Shown piece after piece: positions 46,143-54,933 of a stretch of 64,000 bases of DNA; within the stretch, counting starts at the first letter, position 1, and each line of letters starts with the position of its first letter. The translations under genes were made by a program, and so were the position numbers. The DNA lies in NCBI GenBank assembly GCA_020852815.1, contig JADZAN010000010.1, forward strand, positions 186,001 to 250,000. The letters run 5' to 3'. This stretch comes from Gemmatimonadaceae bacterium (GTDB lineage Bacteria; Gemmatimonadota; Gemmatimonadetes; Gemmatimonadales; Gemmatimonadaceae). The notes below the pieces were generated by a model. The model saw only the letters and a list, made by a program, of their open reading frames with translations, searched no databases and was not told the origin of the DNA.

Positions 46143-46623
46143 GCTCTATCGCATCGACGATCGCCTGATCCACGGGCAAGTCGTGGTCGGGTGGGGACAG
46201 CCGCTCGACCTGCGATTCATCGTGCTCGTGGACGAGGAAGTCGCGGCCAGTGATTGGGAGCAGGAGCTGTACCGCATGGGGGTCCCGCCGGAGATGGACG
46301 TCTACTTCGAATCGTTGGCCGACGCGGCGGCGCGACTCGCCGAGCACCAGGCCGACCCGCGAGCGGGATTGCTCCTGACGGGGGACATCGAGACCATGGC
46401 GCGCCTGGTGGAGGCGACGCGCGCGATTCCGTCGGTGAACCTGGGCGGGATCCACCACAAGACGGGGCGCGTGCAGCGCCTGCGCTACGTCTTTCTCTCC
46501 CCGGCAGAGGAGGCGGCGCTGCGCGAACTGTCGCGCAGCGGCGTCGAGGTCACGGCGCAGGACGTACCGGCCGCGCGCCCCCTCCCGCTGGACGAGGTCC
46601 TGGCCGGTGAGGGGAACCGATGA
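46132..46623 (+). CDS. Mannose-family PTS component IIB
   Basis: 163 aa from GTG 46132. LYRIDDRLIHGQVVVGWG has the active His14, and VNLGGIHHKTGRVQRL matches the SorB/ManX-B pattern. Transfers phosphate from IIA to the incoming sugar. Overlaps IIA by 11 nt and IIC by 4 nt (ATGA). Confidence 0.93.
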   Translation: MALELYRIDDRLIHGQVVVGWGQPLDLRFIVLVDEEVAASDWEQELYRMGVPPEMDVYFESLADAAARLAEHQADPRAGLLLTGDIETMARLVEATRAIPSVNLGGIHHKTGRVQRLRYVFLSPAEEAALRELSRSGVEVTAQDVPAARPLPLDEVLAGEGNR

Positions 46624-47306
46624 ACCCCGTGGAGATCGGCGCGATCGCCCTCCTCGGCGCCGTGTTCGGGCTCGACGTCGTCTCCTTTCCGCAGGCGATG
46701 CTCTCGCGCCCGCTGGTGGCGGCGACGCTCACCGGGGCCTTTCTCGGGGCTCCGGAGGCGGGGCTCCTTCTTGGGGCGACGCTGGAGTGTTTTGCCCTGG
46801 AGTCGCTCCCGTTCGGTGCGTCGCGCTACCCGGAGTGGGGATCGTCGTCGGCCGTGGGCGGGGCGCTGGTCTCGCTCCCCGTGGCAAAGGGGGCAGGCGC
46901 ACTGATGATCGCGGTGGTGGTGACGTTGTGCTGGGCCTGGCTGGGGGGGTGGTCCATGGTCCAGCTGCGACGCCTGAATGCGCGCTGGGCGCGGCAGCGG
47001 CACGAGGCGGTTGCCCGCGGCTCGCGGCGTACCGTGATCGGGTTGCAGCTGTACGGGATGAGCGCCGACCTGCTGCGCGGCGCGCTGATGACGGCGAGCG
47101 GGATCGCCATCGGGGCGCCGCTGATGCAGCTCGCCATCCCCCGCTGGCAGGTGCCGGAGACGCTGACGCGCAGCGTGCTGATGGTGCTGGCGGGGATCGT
47201 GGCCGCGTCGGCCACGCACAAGGTCTTCCACATCGTTCCCGGGGCACGCTGGTACATGCTGGGCGGATTGACGTTAGGCATGGCGCTCCTCGTGGTGCTG
47301 TCATGA
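46620..47306 (+). CDS. Mannose-family PTS permease component IIC
   Basis: 228 aa, hydrophobic with about six or seven TM segments, for instance GAIALLGAVFGLDVVSF and GLLLGATLECFALESLPFGA. It is the EII-Sor/ManY type. Together with IID it should form the sugar channel. Some ManY proteins are about 260 aa, so this one is slightly short but in range. Coupled on both sides. Confidence 0.9.
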   Translation: MNPVEIGAIALLGAVFGLDVVSFPQAMLSRPLVAATLTGAFLGAPEAGLLLGATLECFALESLPFGASRYPEWGSSSAVGGALVSLPVAKGAGALMIAVVVTLCWAWLGGWSMVQLRRLNARWARQRHEAVARGSRRTVIGLQLYGMSADLLRGALMTASGIAIGAPLMQLAIPRWQVPETLTRSVLMVLAGIVAASATHKVFHIVPGARWYMLGGLTLGMALLVVLS

Positions 47307-48067
47307 GCGCGTCGCCGGCGGTCGCGCTTCCGCTGGGCACGCGCTCGGCCATCCTCCTGCGCATGCTGGCCATCCAGGGGGCGTGGAACTACGAGACGCT
47401 GGTGGGGAACGGGATCGGCTTCTGCGTCGAGCCGGCGCTGCGCCGCCTCCCGGGAGGGATGGGGGGGGAACCCTATCGCGCGGCGCTGGCGCGCCAGAGC
47501 CAGTACTTCAACGCCCACCCCTACCTGGCGGCGGTGGCCGTCGGCGCACTGGCGCGGGCCGAACTCGAGGGCGTCGATCCGGGAAAGATCGAGCGCTTCC
47601 GGACGGCGATGTGCGGGCCGCTGGGGAGCGTGGGCGATCGCCTGGTGTGGGCGTCCTGGCTCCCGTTGTGCGCGCTGATGGCGCTCGTGGCCTTTGCGTT
47701 TGGCCTGGGACCGGTGGGCACGGTGCTCGTCTTTCTGGTATCCTACAACATCGGACATGTCGCCCTCCGCGTGTGGGGGATCAACGTCGGGTGGCGGGAG
47801 GGGCTGCGGGTGGCCGGGGCGCTGGGGCACCCGGTCCTGCGCTACGGCCCGTTGCATCTGGCGAGGGCGGGCGCCCTCGTCGCGGGCGTGGCGCTCCCTC
47901 TCGTGGTCCATCGCCTCGTGGGCGGCGGACGGCTGGTCCAGGGGGAGATCCTCGCGGCGGTGCTGGTGGGAGGATTCGTCGTCACCCGGTTCCAGGGCCG
48001 CGTCGAAGCCTGGAAGTGGTCGTTAGGCGTGCTCGCGATCTTCGCCCTCTACTCGGTGCTCCGCTGA
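47303..48067 (+). CDS. Mannose-family PTS permease component IID
   Basis: 254 aa. The cytosolic/amphipathic front SAILLRMLAIQGAWNYETLV, GFCVEPALRRL, FNAHPYLAAVAVGALAR and GPLGSVGDRLVWASWLP are ManZ/IID hallmarks; TM helices fill the rest. ATG 47303 overlaps IIC, and its stop overlaps the HPr ATG (TGATG). Confidence 0.93.
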   Translation: MSASPAVALPLGTRSAILLRMLAIQGAWNYETLVGNGIGFCVEPALRRLPGGMGGEPYRAALARQSQYFNAHPYLAAVAVGALARAELEGVDPGKIERFRTAMCGPLGSVGDRLVWASWLPLCALMALVAFAFGLGPVGTVLVFLVSYNIGHVALRVWGINVGWREGLRVAGALGHPVLRYGPLHLARAGALVAGVALPLVVHRLVGGGRLVQGEILAAVLVGGFVVTRFQGRVEAWKWSLGVLAIFALYSVLR

Positions 48068-48333
48068 TGGTCGAACGCTCCGTCGAGATCGTCAACAAGA
48101 ACGGGATCCACGCGCGACCGGCGGCCGAGATCGTCAAGACGGCCGGCCGGTTCAAGAGCCACATCACCCTCTCGCGCGAGGACCTCGAGGTGAACGGCAA
48201 GAGCATCATGGGCGTCATGATGCTCGCCGCGGAGTGCGGCTCGCTGGTGCAACTCCGCGCCGACGGCCCGGACGCGCTGGAAGCCGTCGAGGCGCTGGCG
48301 ATCCTCATCGCCGACAAGTTCGGCGAGCGCTGA
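48067..48333 (+). CDS. ptsH: HPr phosphocarrier protein
   Basis: 88 aa. NKNGIHARPAAEIV has the phospho-His15, and NGKSIMGVMMLAAE has regulatory Ser46, exactly at the canonical positions. It accepts phosphate from enzyme I and donates it to IIA; Ser46 is the HprK target. Coupled to IID and 13 nt before ptsI. Confidence 0.96.
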   Translation: MVERSVEIVNKNGIHARPAAEIVKTAGRFKSHITLSREDLEVNGKSIMGVMMLAAECGSLVQLRADGPDALEAVEALAILIADKFGER

Positions 48334-48346
48334 GGAGCCGCACCAC

Positions 48347-50110
48347 ATGGACCGCGCCATCGTCGGCGTCTCCGCCTCGCCCGGAATCGTCCTCGGACCC
48401 GTCCACCTGCTGCGGTGGGAAGTCCCTGACGTGCCGCACCTCATCATCCCGGACGACGACGTCGACCAGGAGATTGCGCGCTTCCGCAGCGCCGTCGAGA
48501 AGGCCAAGGATCGACTCCGCGCCGTGCGCGACCGCGCCGAGCGCCACGCGGGGCCGGAAGAAGCCGCGATCTTCGAGGTGCAGATCCAGATCCTCGAGGA
48601 CGGCGAGCTGGCGTCGCGCGTGTCGTCCTACATTCGGCAGAACCTCGGCGCCGAGAAGGCGTTCGACCTCGTCCTGCTGGAATGGCGACAGCAGTTCGCG
48701 CGCTCCTCGTCGGCCCTCATGCGCGAGCGCGTGGGCGACCTCACCGACGTGCACATTCGCGTCCTCTCGTTCCTGCTGGGCCTCCCCGACCACGACCCGG
48801 TGGACGTGCCCAAGGGAGCCAACGCGATCCTCGTCACGCACGACCTCACGCCGAGCCTCACGGTGCAGCTCGATCGCGAGGCCATTGCCGGGATCGCGAC
48901 GGAGTCGGGCACGCGCACCTCGCACGTCGCCATCCTCGCCCGCTCGTTAGGGTTGCCGGCGGTGGTCGGGCTGCGCGATGCGGTGTCGCGCCTGCGCGGT
49001 GACGAGTACGTGGTGCTCGATGGCTCGAGCGGCATCCTCGTCGTGAATCCCAGCGCGGCGGAGATCGACACCTTCCGCAATCGCGCCCTGGCCGAGGCGC
49101 AGACCGAGGCTGAACTCCTCAAGGGGGCGGAGCTCGACGCCATCACGACCGATGGCGTGCGCGTCACCATCCGCGCCAACGTCGACCTTCCCGACGAAGC
49201 CGAACAGGCGGCGCACAGCGGGGCCGAAGGCGTGGGGCTCATGCGCACCGAGTTCCTCGTCGTGGGGCGCGCCGCGATGCCTGACGAGGAGGAGCAGTAC
49301 CGGGCCTACACGCGCGTGGTGGAGGCGTTCGGCGGACGCCCCGTCGTCATCCGCACCTTCGACGTCGGCGGCGACAAGCTCCCCATCGGCGGCTTCCCGG
49401 CGGAACCCAATCCGTTTCTCGGCTGGCGCGCCATCCGCATGTGCCTGGACCAGCCGGAGCTGTTCAAGGTGCAGCTGCGGGCGCTGCTGCGCGCCGCGAT
49501 GCACGGTGACGTGCGCATCATGCTCCCGCTTGTGGTCTCGATCGAGGAGGTGCGCGACGCGCGGCGCCTCCTGGACGAGAGCGCGGAGGAACTCGAGCGC
49601 CGCGGCGTCCCGTTCAAGCGCGGTGTCCCGCTGGGAATCATGGTCGAGACCCCGGCCGCCGTCATCGGCGCCGACGCCTTTGTCGAGGACGTGGCCTTCT
49701 TCTCGATCGGGACCAACGACCTGGTGCAGTACACGCTGGCCGTCGACCGCGGCAACGCCAACCTTGCCGGGCGTTTCACCCCGTTGCACCCGTCGGTGCT
49801 GCGGCTGGTCAAGCGCACCGTCGAGGTGGGGGCCGCGCACGGGCTCGATGTGTCGGTGTGCGGGGAGATGGCCTCGCAGCCATTGATGGCCTTTGCCCTC
49901 ATCGGGCTCGGGTTGCGCACGCTGAGCGTGAACCCTCGCGCCGTCCCCCTCGTCAAGCGGATCGTCCGTGGGCTGAGCATCTCCTTCGCCACGGAGGCGG
50001 TGTCGGCCGCGCTCCAGTCGCGCTCCGCCGCGGAGGCCGAGCGGCAGCTGAAGTACCGCCTTCTGGCGGCGTTCGGCGACGCAGCCTTCCTTCGCGACAA
50101 CGTCCTGTAG
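48347..50110 (+). CDS. ptsI: PTS enzyme I (PEP-protein phosphotransferase)
   Basis: 587 aa. N-terminal VSASPGIVLGPVHLL, active His193 in GTRTSHVAILARSLGLPAVV, PEP-binding barrel with EGVGLMRTEFLVVG, MLPLVVSIEEV, FFSIGTNDLVQYTLAVDRGN and active Cys in SVCGEMASQP. All catalytic residues are present, so the phosphorelay EI-HPr-IIA-IIB-IIC/IID is complete in one operon. Followed by tandem 24-nt repeats. Confidence 0.96.
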   Translation: MDRAIVGVSASPGIVLGPVHLLRWEVPDVPHLIIPDDDVDQEIARFRSAVEKAKDRLRAVRDRAERHAGPEEAAIFEVQIQILEDGELASRVSSYIRQNLGAEKAFDLVLLEWRQQFARSSSALMRERVGDLTDVHIRVLSFLLGLPDHDPVDVPKGANAILVTHDLTPSLTVQLDREAIAGIATESGTRTSHVAILARSLGLPAVVGLRDAVSRLRGDEYVVLDGSSGILVVNPSAAEIDTFRNRALAEAQTEAELLKGAELDAITTDGVRVTIRANVDLPDEAEQAAHSGAEGVGLMRTEFLVVGRAAMPDEEEQYRAYTRVVEAFGGRPVVIRTFDVGGDKLPIGGFPAEPNPFLGWRAIRMCLDQPELFKVQLRALLRAAMHGDVRIMLPLVVSIEEVRDARRLLDESAEELERRGVPFKRGVPLGIMVETPAAVIGADAFVEDVAFFSIGTNDLVQYTLAVDRGNANLAGRFTPLHPSVLRLVKRTVEVGAAHGLDVSVCGEMASQPLMAFALIGLGLRTLSVNPRAVPLVKRIVRGLSISFATEAVSAALQSRSAAEAERQLKYRLLAAFGDAAFLRDNVL

Positions 50111-50124
50111 GCGCCCCGCCGCGG

Positions 50125-50208
50125 CAAACGCGGCGCCGGCCACCGTGCCACCCACCGCGCCAAACGCGGCGCCACCCACCGCGCCACACGCGGCGCCACC
50201 CACCGCGC
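50125..50208. repeat. Tandem 24-nt repeats downstream of ptsI
   Basis: Units CAAACGCGGCGCCACCCACC + GCGC at 50161-50184 and 50185-50208 (one base changed in the second), with an expanded 36-nt version at 50125-50160 and a decayed fourth start. Each junction can form a CCGCG/CGCGG hairpin around a 5-nt loop. Copies are adjacent with no spacers, so this is not a CRISPR array. Confidence 0.8.
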
Positions 50209-50264
50209 CACTCGCCGGGTGACACGCTTCCGCCTGCGCGCGTCATGCGCATGGCATGGACGGT

Positions 50265-50283
50265 GCAACGGACGTTCCGTTGC
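50265..50283 (+). terminator. Perfect 8-bp hairpin upstream of metK
   Basis: GCAACGGA, loop CGT, TCCGTTGC, followed by TTCGCTCC. Most likely the terminator of the PTS operon, just after the repeats. It could also be a leader structure for metK. Confidence 0.5.
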
Positions 50284-50378
50284 TTCGCTCCAACGTGATC
50301 GGTTAATCTTGAACCCGACAGGTGGTCACTCGTTCGCCCCTGTCTCCCCTCCCAACGCCCAACCGCGCGAGCCTCTCC

Positions 50379-51551
50379 GTGGCCGAACGTCATCTCTTCA
50401 CGTCCGAATCCGTTACCGAAGGGCATCCCGACAAGGTGGCCGATGCCATCTCCGACGCGGTGCTCGATGAGCTGCTCGCCAGCGATCCGCACTCCCGTGT
50501 CGCGTGCGAGACGATGGTGACGACCGGCCTCGCCACGATCTTCGGCGAGATCACGACCTCGGCCTGGGTCGACCTGCGCGAGGTCGTGCGCAGCACCATC
50601 AAGCGCATCGGCTACACCGAGGCCGGCATTGGCTTCGATGCCGACTCGTGCGGCGTGCTCAATGCCATCGGCCGCCAGTCGCGTGACATCGCGCAGGGCG
50701 TCGACACGGGCGGGGCCGGCGACCAGGGGATGATGTTCGGCTATGCGTGCGACGAGACGGCGGAACTCATGCCGCTCCCCATCACGCTGGCGCATCGCCT
50801 CACGCAGGCGCTGTCCGAGCGCCGCCGCGACGGTTCGCTCCCGTGGCTGCGCCCCGACGGCAAGTCGCAGGTGACGGTGCTGTACGAGGACGGACGCCCG
50901 GTCGAGGTGGAGACGGTCGTCATTTCCACGCAACACGCGGAGTCGGCGTCCAACCGCAAGATCCACGAGGGCGTCACGCAGGAGGTCATCGAGGCGGTGA
51001 TCCCCGTCGAGCTGCGCGCCAAGCGGATGCGGAAGTACATCAACCCGACGGGGCGCTTCGTGATCGGCGGGCCGCACGGCGACGCCGGCCTCACCGGGCG
51101 CAAGATCATCGTCGATACGTACGGCGGCATGGGGCGACACGGCGGCGGCGCCTTCTCGGGAAAGGATCCGTCCAAGGTTGACCGCTCGGCGGCGTACGCG
51201 GCGCGCTGGGTGGCGAAGAACATCGTCGCCGCGAAGCTCGCCAGCCGCGTCGAGGTCCAACTCGCGTATGCCATTGGCGTCGCCGAGCCGGTCTCGATCA
51301 TGGTCGATTCGTTCGGCACCGGGACCGTGGCCGACGCGAGGATCACGCAGGCCGTGCGCGATGTGTTCAAGCTCACGCCGCGCGACATCATGCACGCGCT
51401 CGACTTGCGAAAGCCCATCTATTCGCCCACTTCGGCCTACGGGCACTTCGGTCGCACGCCGGAGAAGGTGGGGAAGGGGAAGTCCGCCGCGACGACCTTC
51501 AGCTGGGAGCGCCTGGACAAGGTGAATGAGCTGAAGCGCGCGGTGAAGTAA
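50379..51551 (+). CDS. metK: S-adenosylmethionine synthetase
   Basis: Makes AdoMet from ATP and Met; the tetrameric family is about 385-400 aa and this is 390. [35 protein letters not shown] (P-loop-like), [30 protein letters not shown] and [19 protein letters not shown] are conserved. GTG 50379 gives the canonical short N-terminus; a GTG at 50322 adds 19 Pro/Ser-rich residues. I see no recognisable SAM riboswitch in the leader. Confidence 0.95.
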   Translation: MAERHLFTSESVTEGHPDKVADAISDAVLDELLASDPHSRVACETMVTTGLATIFGEITTSAWVDLREVVRSTIKRIGYTEAGIGFDADSCGVLNAIGRQSRDIAQGVDTGGAGDQGMMFGYACDETAELMPLPITLAHRLTQALSERRRDGSLPWLRPDGKSQVTVLYEDGRPVEVETVVISTQHAESASNRKIHEGVTQEVIEAVIPVELRAKRMRKYINPTGRFVIGGPHGDAGLTGRKIIVDTYGGMGRHGGGAFSGKDPSKVDRSAAYAARWVAKNIVAAKLASRVEVQLAYAIGVAEPVSIMVDSFGTGTVADARITQAVRDVFKLTPRDIMHALDLRKPIYSPTSAYGHFGRTPEKVGKGKSAATTFSWERLDKVNELKRAVK

Positions 51552-51565
51552 CTCACGGAGGGCGC

Positions 51566-52102
51566 ATGAGCACGATGGTGGAGGTGAACGTCAATCGCCT
51601 CGGCTTGGACGGGAGCACCAACACGTACGTGGTCATCCTGCGCGAGACGGGGGGCGAGCGTGTCCTCCCGATCTGGATCGGTCAGGCCGAAGCGGAGTCG
51701 ATCCTGCTCGAAATGAACCATGTGAAGAAGGACCGTCCCTTCACCCACGATCTGTGCAAGGCGCTGATCGTGGGGCTGGGGGGGGCGGTGCGTCGCATCC
51801 ATGTCACGCGCGTGCAGAACGGGACGTACTTCGCCGAACTGCACATCGAGCGCGACGGTGAGGAGTACCGCATCGACGCGCGCCCGTCCGACAGCATCGC
51901 CATCGCGCTCCGCATCCCGGCGCCGGTGTACGTGGAAGAGTCGCTGCTCGTGCTCCCGGGCGATGAGTCGCGCGAGGATGATGAGGACGTGATCGTCCCC
52001 GAAGCGCCGCCGGCGCAGAGCACCGACGAGATGACGGCCGAGCAGCTCAAGCAGTACCTCTCCGGCTTGCGTCCGGAGGACTTCGGCAAGTTCCACCTCT
52101 GA
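51566..52102 (+). CDS. Bifunctional nuclease (DUF151) family protein
   Basis: 178 aa. VVILRETGGERVLPIWIGQAE, LICKAL-type helix and YFAELHIERDGEEYRIDARP with SDSIAIALR define the BFN/DUF151 domain; some members have DNase/RNase activity. The acidic tail (DDEDVIVPEAPP) and a C-terminal UvrB/UvrC-like helix EQLKQYLSGLRPEDFGKF follow. GGAGG precedes ATG 51566, 14 nt after metK. Confidence 0.9.
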   Translation: MSTMVEVNVNRLGLDGSTNTYVVILRETGGERVLPIWIGQAEAESILLEMNHVKKDRPFTHDLCKALIVGLGGAVRRIHVTRVQNGTYFAELHIERDGEEYRIDARPSDSIAIALRIPAPVYVEESLLVLPGDESREDDEDVIVPEAPPAQSTDEMTAEQLKQYLSGLRPEDFGKFHL

Positions 52103-52117
52103 CCAGATCGGCGCGTG

Positions 52118-53671
52118 ATGCAACGCTGGCGGGCGACGCGGTCGCGGTGGCGCGGGATGTCGCGTGAGATGTTGCGTGAGAAGTCGCGTGAGTTTGCGCC
52201 TGGCGGATTGCTGGTGACGTCGTGGTTGTGGTTGTTCATGCTGGTGTCGGCGGAGGGTTCGGCGGCGCAGCGGGCGCCAGTCGTGGCGCAGCAGGCGCCG
52301 GCGTTGCCGGCGCAACTGCCGGCGACACCTGCGCCGGCGGCACCTGCGCCCGGGCCGTTGCTCGTTCGCGGGACGGTGGTGCGGCAGACCATCGACGGGA
52401 CGCGACCGGTGGTGCGCGAGCAGGTGACGCTGCATCGGGTGAGCGCGCAGGATGCGGGGGCGGTCGATTCGCTCGTGACCGATGCGCGCGGGAACTACGC
52501 GTTTCGCGTGGCGGCTCCCGAGGCGCAGTCGATGTACCTCGCGTCGGCGCGCTACGGCGGCATTGCCTACTTCTCGTCGCCGGTGCAGCCGGGGGCGCCG
52601 GCGAACGCGCCATCGGAGATCGTCGTCTTCGACACGACGTCGGCCGAGCTGCGCCTGCAGCTGCAAGGACGCCACGTGGTGGTATCGGCGCCCGACGCCG
52701 ACGGCGTGCGGTCGGTGATCGATGTCCTCGAGATCTCCAACGACACCGTGCTGACGCGCGTGGCCGGTGGAGACAACCGGCCCACCTTCTCGGTGCTCCT
52801 GCCGGAACAGGCGCGCGAGGTGACGGCGTCGCAGGGGGACCTGGGCGCCGGTGGGGTGGAGTTTCGCGCTGGGCGGGCCGACATCTTCCTGCCGCTCGCC
52901 CCAGGGTTGCGGCAGGTCGTCGTCACCTACAAGCTGCCAGCGGCGGCGTACCCGGTGGCGATCCCGCTGGAGCGAACGGTCTCCGTGCTGGAGGTGCTGC
53001 TGGAGGAGAAGGGGGCCACCGCCGAGGGGGGCGGGCTGGTGAACAAGGGGGGCGTCACGGTCGATGGCAAGGCGTTCGAGCGGTACCTGGGGCAGAATGC
53101 CGGGGCCAGCGCCGTCGTCACCTTGCGCGCGCCGGGCGGGATCCGTGGCACCTCGCTCCCCGCGTGGTCGCTTCCCGTCGCACTGGGCGCCCTGACGTTA
53201 GGCATGATCGTCCTGCTCGTGCGCCGTGGCCCGTCGGCTGCAACCGTGCCGGTCACCCCGCCGACAGGCGCAACGCCGGCGGACGCGACGCGTGTCGCGG
53301 CGAGGGCGGTGGATGCGCGGCCGGCGCACACGCCACCGGGTGTCGCGGCGCAGGGCGCAGCGCTGCCAGGCGATGCGCGGCCCGGCGATGCGCTGCCAGG
53401 AGATGCGACGCCCGGCGATGCGCCGTCAGGAGAAGCGGTGACAGGCGATGCGGTGCCAGGCGATGCGGTGCCAGGCGATGCGCGGCCCGCTGACTCGGCG
53501 CCGGCGCTCGATGGCGTCACACGGCTGGCGCGGCACGTCGCGGCGGTCGACACACTGCTCGAGCATGGCACCGTGGCGTCGGAGACGGCGCGCGCCGAGC
53601 TCGTGGCGTATCGCGATTCGCTGCGCGTCGAACTCGTCGCCGCGCTTGCGCGCCGGAGCGGTCGCCGATAG
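52118..53671 (+). CDS. Secreted/membrane protein with carboxypeptidase-regulatory-like domain and PGDA repeats
   Basis: 517 aa from ATG 52118 (GTG 52115 adds one). Basic N-terminus, signal/TM helix (VTSWLWLFMLVSAEGSAAQ), Ala/Pro linker, then a beta domain around RGTVVRQTIDGTRPVVREQV and LVTDARGNYAFRVA, the CarboxypepD_reg pattern. A further beta region precedes a TM helix (SLPVALGALTLGMIVLLVRR, about residues 350-369). The cytosolic tail has eight PGDA-like pentapeptides encoded by 15-nt repeats and a final helical segment (AVDTLLEHGTVASETARAEL). Family unknown; it could sense or brace the envelope. Confidence 0.7.
   Translation: MQRWRATRSRWRGMSREMLREKSREFAPGGLLVTSWLWLFMLVSAEGSAAQRAPVVAQQAPALPAQLPATPAPAAPAPGPLLVRGTVVRQTIDGTRPVVREQVTLHRVSAQDAGAVDSLVTDARGNYAFRVAAPEAQSMYLASARYGGIAYFSSPVQPGAPANAPSEIVVFDTTSAELRLQLQGRHVVVSAPDADGVRSVIDVLEISNDTVLTRVAGGDNRPTFSVLLPEQAREVTASQGDLGAGGVEFRAGRADIFLPLAPGLRQVVVTYKLPAAAYPVAIPLERTVSVLEVLLEEKGATAEGGGLVNKGGVTVDGKAFERYLGQNAGASAVVTLRAPGGIRGTSLPAWSLPVALGALTLGMIVLLVRRGPSAATVPVTPPTGATPADATRVAARAVDARPAHTPPGVAAQGAALPGDARPGDALPGDATPGDAPSGEAVTGDAVPGDAVPGDARPADSAPALDGVTRLARHVAAVDTLLEHGTVASETARAELVAYRDSLRVELVAALARRSGRR
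53363..53482 (+). repeat. Eight 15-nt tandem repeats
   Basis: Eight units close to xTGCCAGGCGATGCG encode L/R/T/V-PGDA-type pentapeptides in the cytosolic tail of the preceding protein. All changes preserve frame. A similar 15-nt architecture occurs in the FmdB-like gene. Confidence 0.88.
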
Positions 53672-53687
53672 GTTCGCTTCACAACTG

Positions 53688-53828
53688 AATTGCGGACGGC
53701 GGAGACGGAAACCGGTACCATGCCGGTGCGGCCCCGCCACTGTATCGGGCGAACACACGTCCATTCTGCGCGCCACTGACTTCGGTCGGGAAGGCGAATG
53801 GACGGCCCGGAGCCAGGAGACGACCGTC
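53688..53828 (+). ncRNA. Cobalamin (B12) riboswitch
   Basis: ACGGAAACCGGT and TGCCGGTGCGG lead to CCCCGCCACTGTA (about 53732-53745), the conserved P3-P6 core. After a variable arm comes the B12 box GAGCCAGGAGAC (53810-53821). This order matches cobalamin riboswitches. It lies between a tag-terminated gene and the btuF-type gene, so cobalamin should repress the downstream uptake operon. Confidence 0.92.
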
Positions 53829-53830
53829 GT

Positions 53831-53877
53831 CCGTGCCACACACATTGAGTCCTCGGGGGAGGGCTCGTGGGGCACGG
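53831..53877 (+). promoter_or_regulatory. Probable expression platform of the B12 riboswitch
   Basis: CCGTGCC (53831-53837) and GGCACGG (53871-53877) pair perfectly and enclose a GAGTCCTC/GAGGGCTC stem with a GGGG loop. No U-run follows, so control may be through Rho or by affecting the downstream translation start at 53932. Confidence 0.5.
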
Positions 53878-53931
53878 CACACCAACCGGCGTGCGTGCGT
53901 TCGCGGGCAATCCCCACTACCTCGGGTGCGG

Positions 53932-54933
53932 ATGTCCGCGTTGTTCTTTCAGCCAGCGTCGATCGTGCGTGCGGTCACCACCGTCGTGGTGGCCGCCGCG
54001 ACCGCGAGCCTGATGCTGGTCGCGGGTTGCACGCCGCGCGAATCGAGCGCATCGCGCGAGCCGCATGAGCGCCAGGAGTCGCGCCCCAGCGCTCGCGCCG
54101 CGGTCGATTCGCTTGGCGCCGCCGATGGGCTTGGCGCGGACGACTACGGCGCGCCCATCGATGCGTCGCGCGCGGCACGGCGCATCGTCTCGCTCAACCC
54201 GACCACGACGGAGATCCTCTTCGCGCTCGGTGCGGGGAGGCAGGTGGTGGGGCGCTCCCGATGGGACCAATGGCCCGTGGAGGCGCGCACCCTTCCTGAG
54301 TTAGGGGACGCGATTCGCCCGAGCGTGGAGCGGGTGCTCGCCGCCACTCCGGACCTCGTCGTGCTGTACGCCAGCGGTGACAACCGCGCCGCAGCGTCCG
54401 CGCTCGCCGCGGCCGGGGTGCGCGTGGTGGCGTTGCGCGTGGACCGCATCGCCGACTTCGAGCGCTGCGTGCGCGTGCTGGGGGCGGTGAGCGGACATGC
54501 CGACGCGGCGCGGTTGGCGATCGACAGCGTGACGCGTTCGCTCGAGTCGGTCCGCACGGCCATGCGCGGTTTGACGCGCGTGAGCGTCTTCCTGCACGTC
54601 TGGGCCAACCCGCTCATGGCCATCGGTGGCGGAAGCTTCATGTCCGAGCTGGTCGAGATTGCCGGTGGGCGCAACGTGTATGGCGAGATGGCCGAGCCGT
54701 CGCCGCAGGTGAGTTTCGAGGATCTGCTGCGACGCGACCCGGACGCGATCCTTGCCGGACCGCTCGAGGTTGCGCGCCTCACGCGTGACCCGCGCTGGAG
54801 GGCGTTGCGCGCCGTGCGCGAGGGACGCGTGCTGGCGTACGACACGTCGCTCGTGGCGCGCGCGTCGATGCGGCTGGGCGAGGGGGCGCGATCGCTGGCG
54901 ACGCTCCTCCATCCGTCGGCACGGGTGCCCTGA
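53932..54933 (+). CDS. btuF: BtuF-like cobalamin ABC substrate-binding lipoprotein
   Basis: 333 aa periplasmic binding protein of the BtuF/FhuD class-III fold. The signal peptide ends in SLMLVAGC (lipobox Cys about 29), then RRIVSLNPTTTEILFALGAG, PSVERVLAATPDLVVLYAS and WANPLMAIGGGSFMSEL. The ligand is assigned to cobalamin by the upstream riboswitch and BtuCD/TonB context, not by binding residues. An upstream in-frame ATG (53833) overlaps the riboswitch platform and is rejected. The final stop overlaps btuC (TGATG). Confidence 0.88.
   Translation: MSALFFQPASIVRAVTTVVVAAATASLMLVAGCTPRESSASREPHERQESRPSARAAVDSLGAADGLGADDYGAPIDASRAARRIVSLNPTTTEILFALGAGRQVVGRSRWDQWPVEARTLPELGDAIRPSVERVLAATPDLVVLYASGDNRAAASALAAAGVRVVALRVDRIADFERCVRVLGAVSGHADAARLAIDSVTRSLESVRTAMRGLTRVSVFLHVWANPLMAIGGGSFMSELVEIAGGRNVYGEMAEPSPQVSFEDLLRRDPDAILAGPLEVARLTRDPRWRALRAVREGRVLAYDTSLVARASMRLGEGARSLATLLHPSARVP

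Noticed and set aside
50125-50208. Possible CRISPR array
   Set aside because: Units are directly adjacent without unique spacers, and there are no cas genes.
50284-50378. SAM riboswitch before metK
   Set aside because: No recognisable SAM-I, SAM-II or SAM-IV core motif in the leader.
53833-53931. Upstream start for the btuF-type gene
   Set aside because: It overlaps the riboswitch platform and would place 33 extra Arg-rich residues before the signal peptide.
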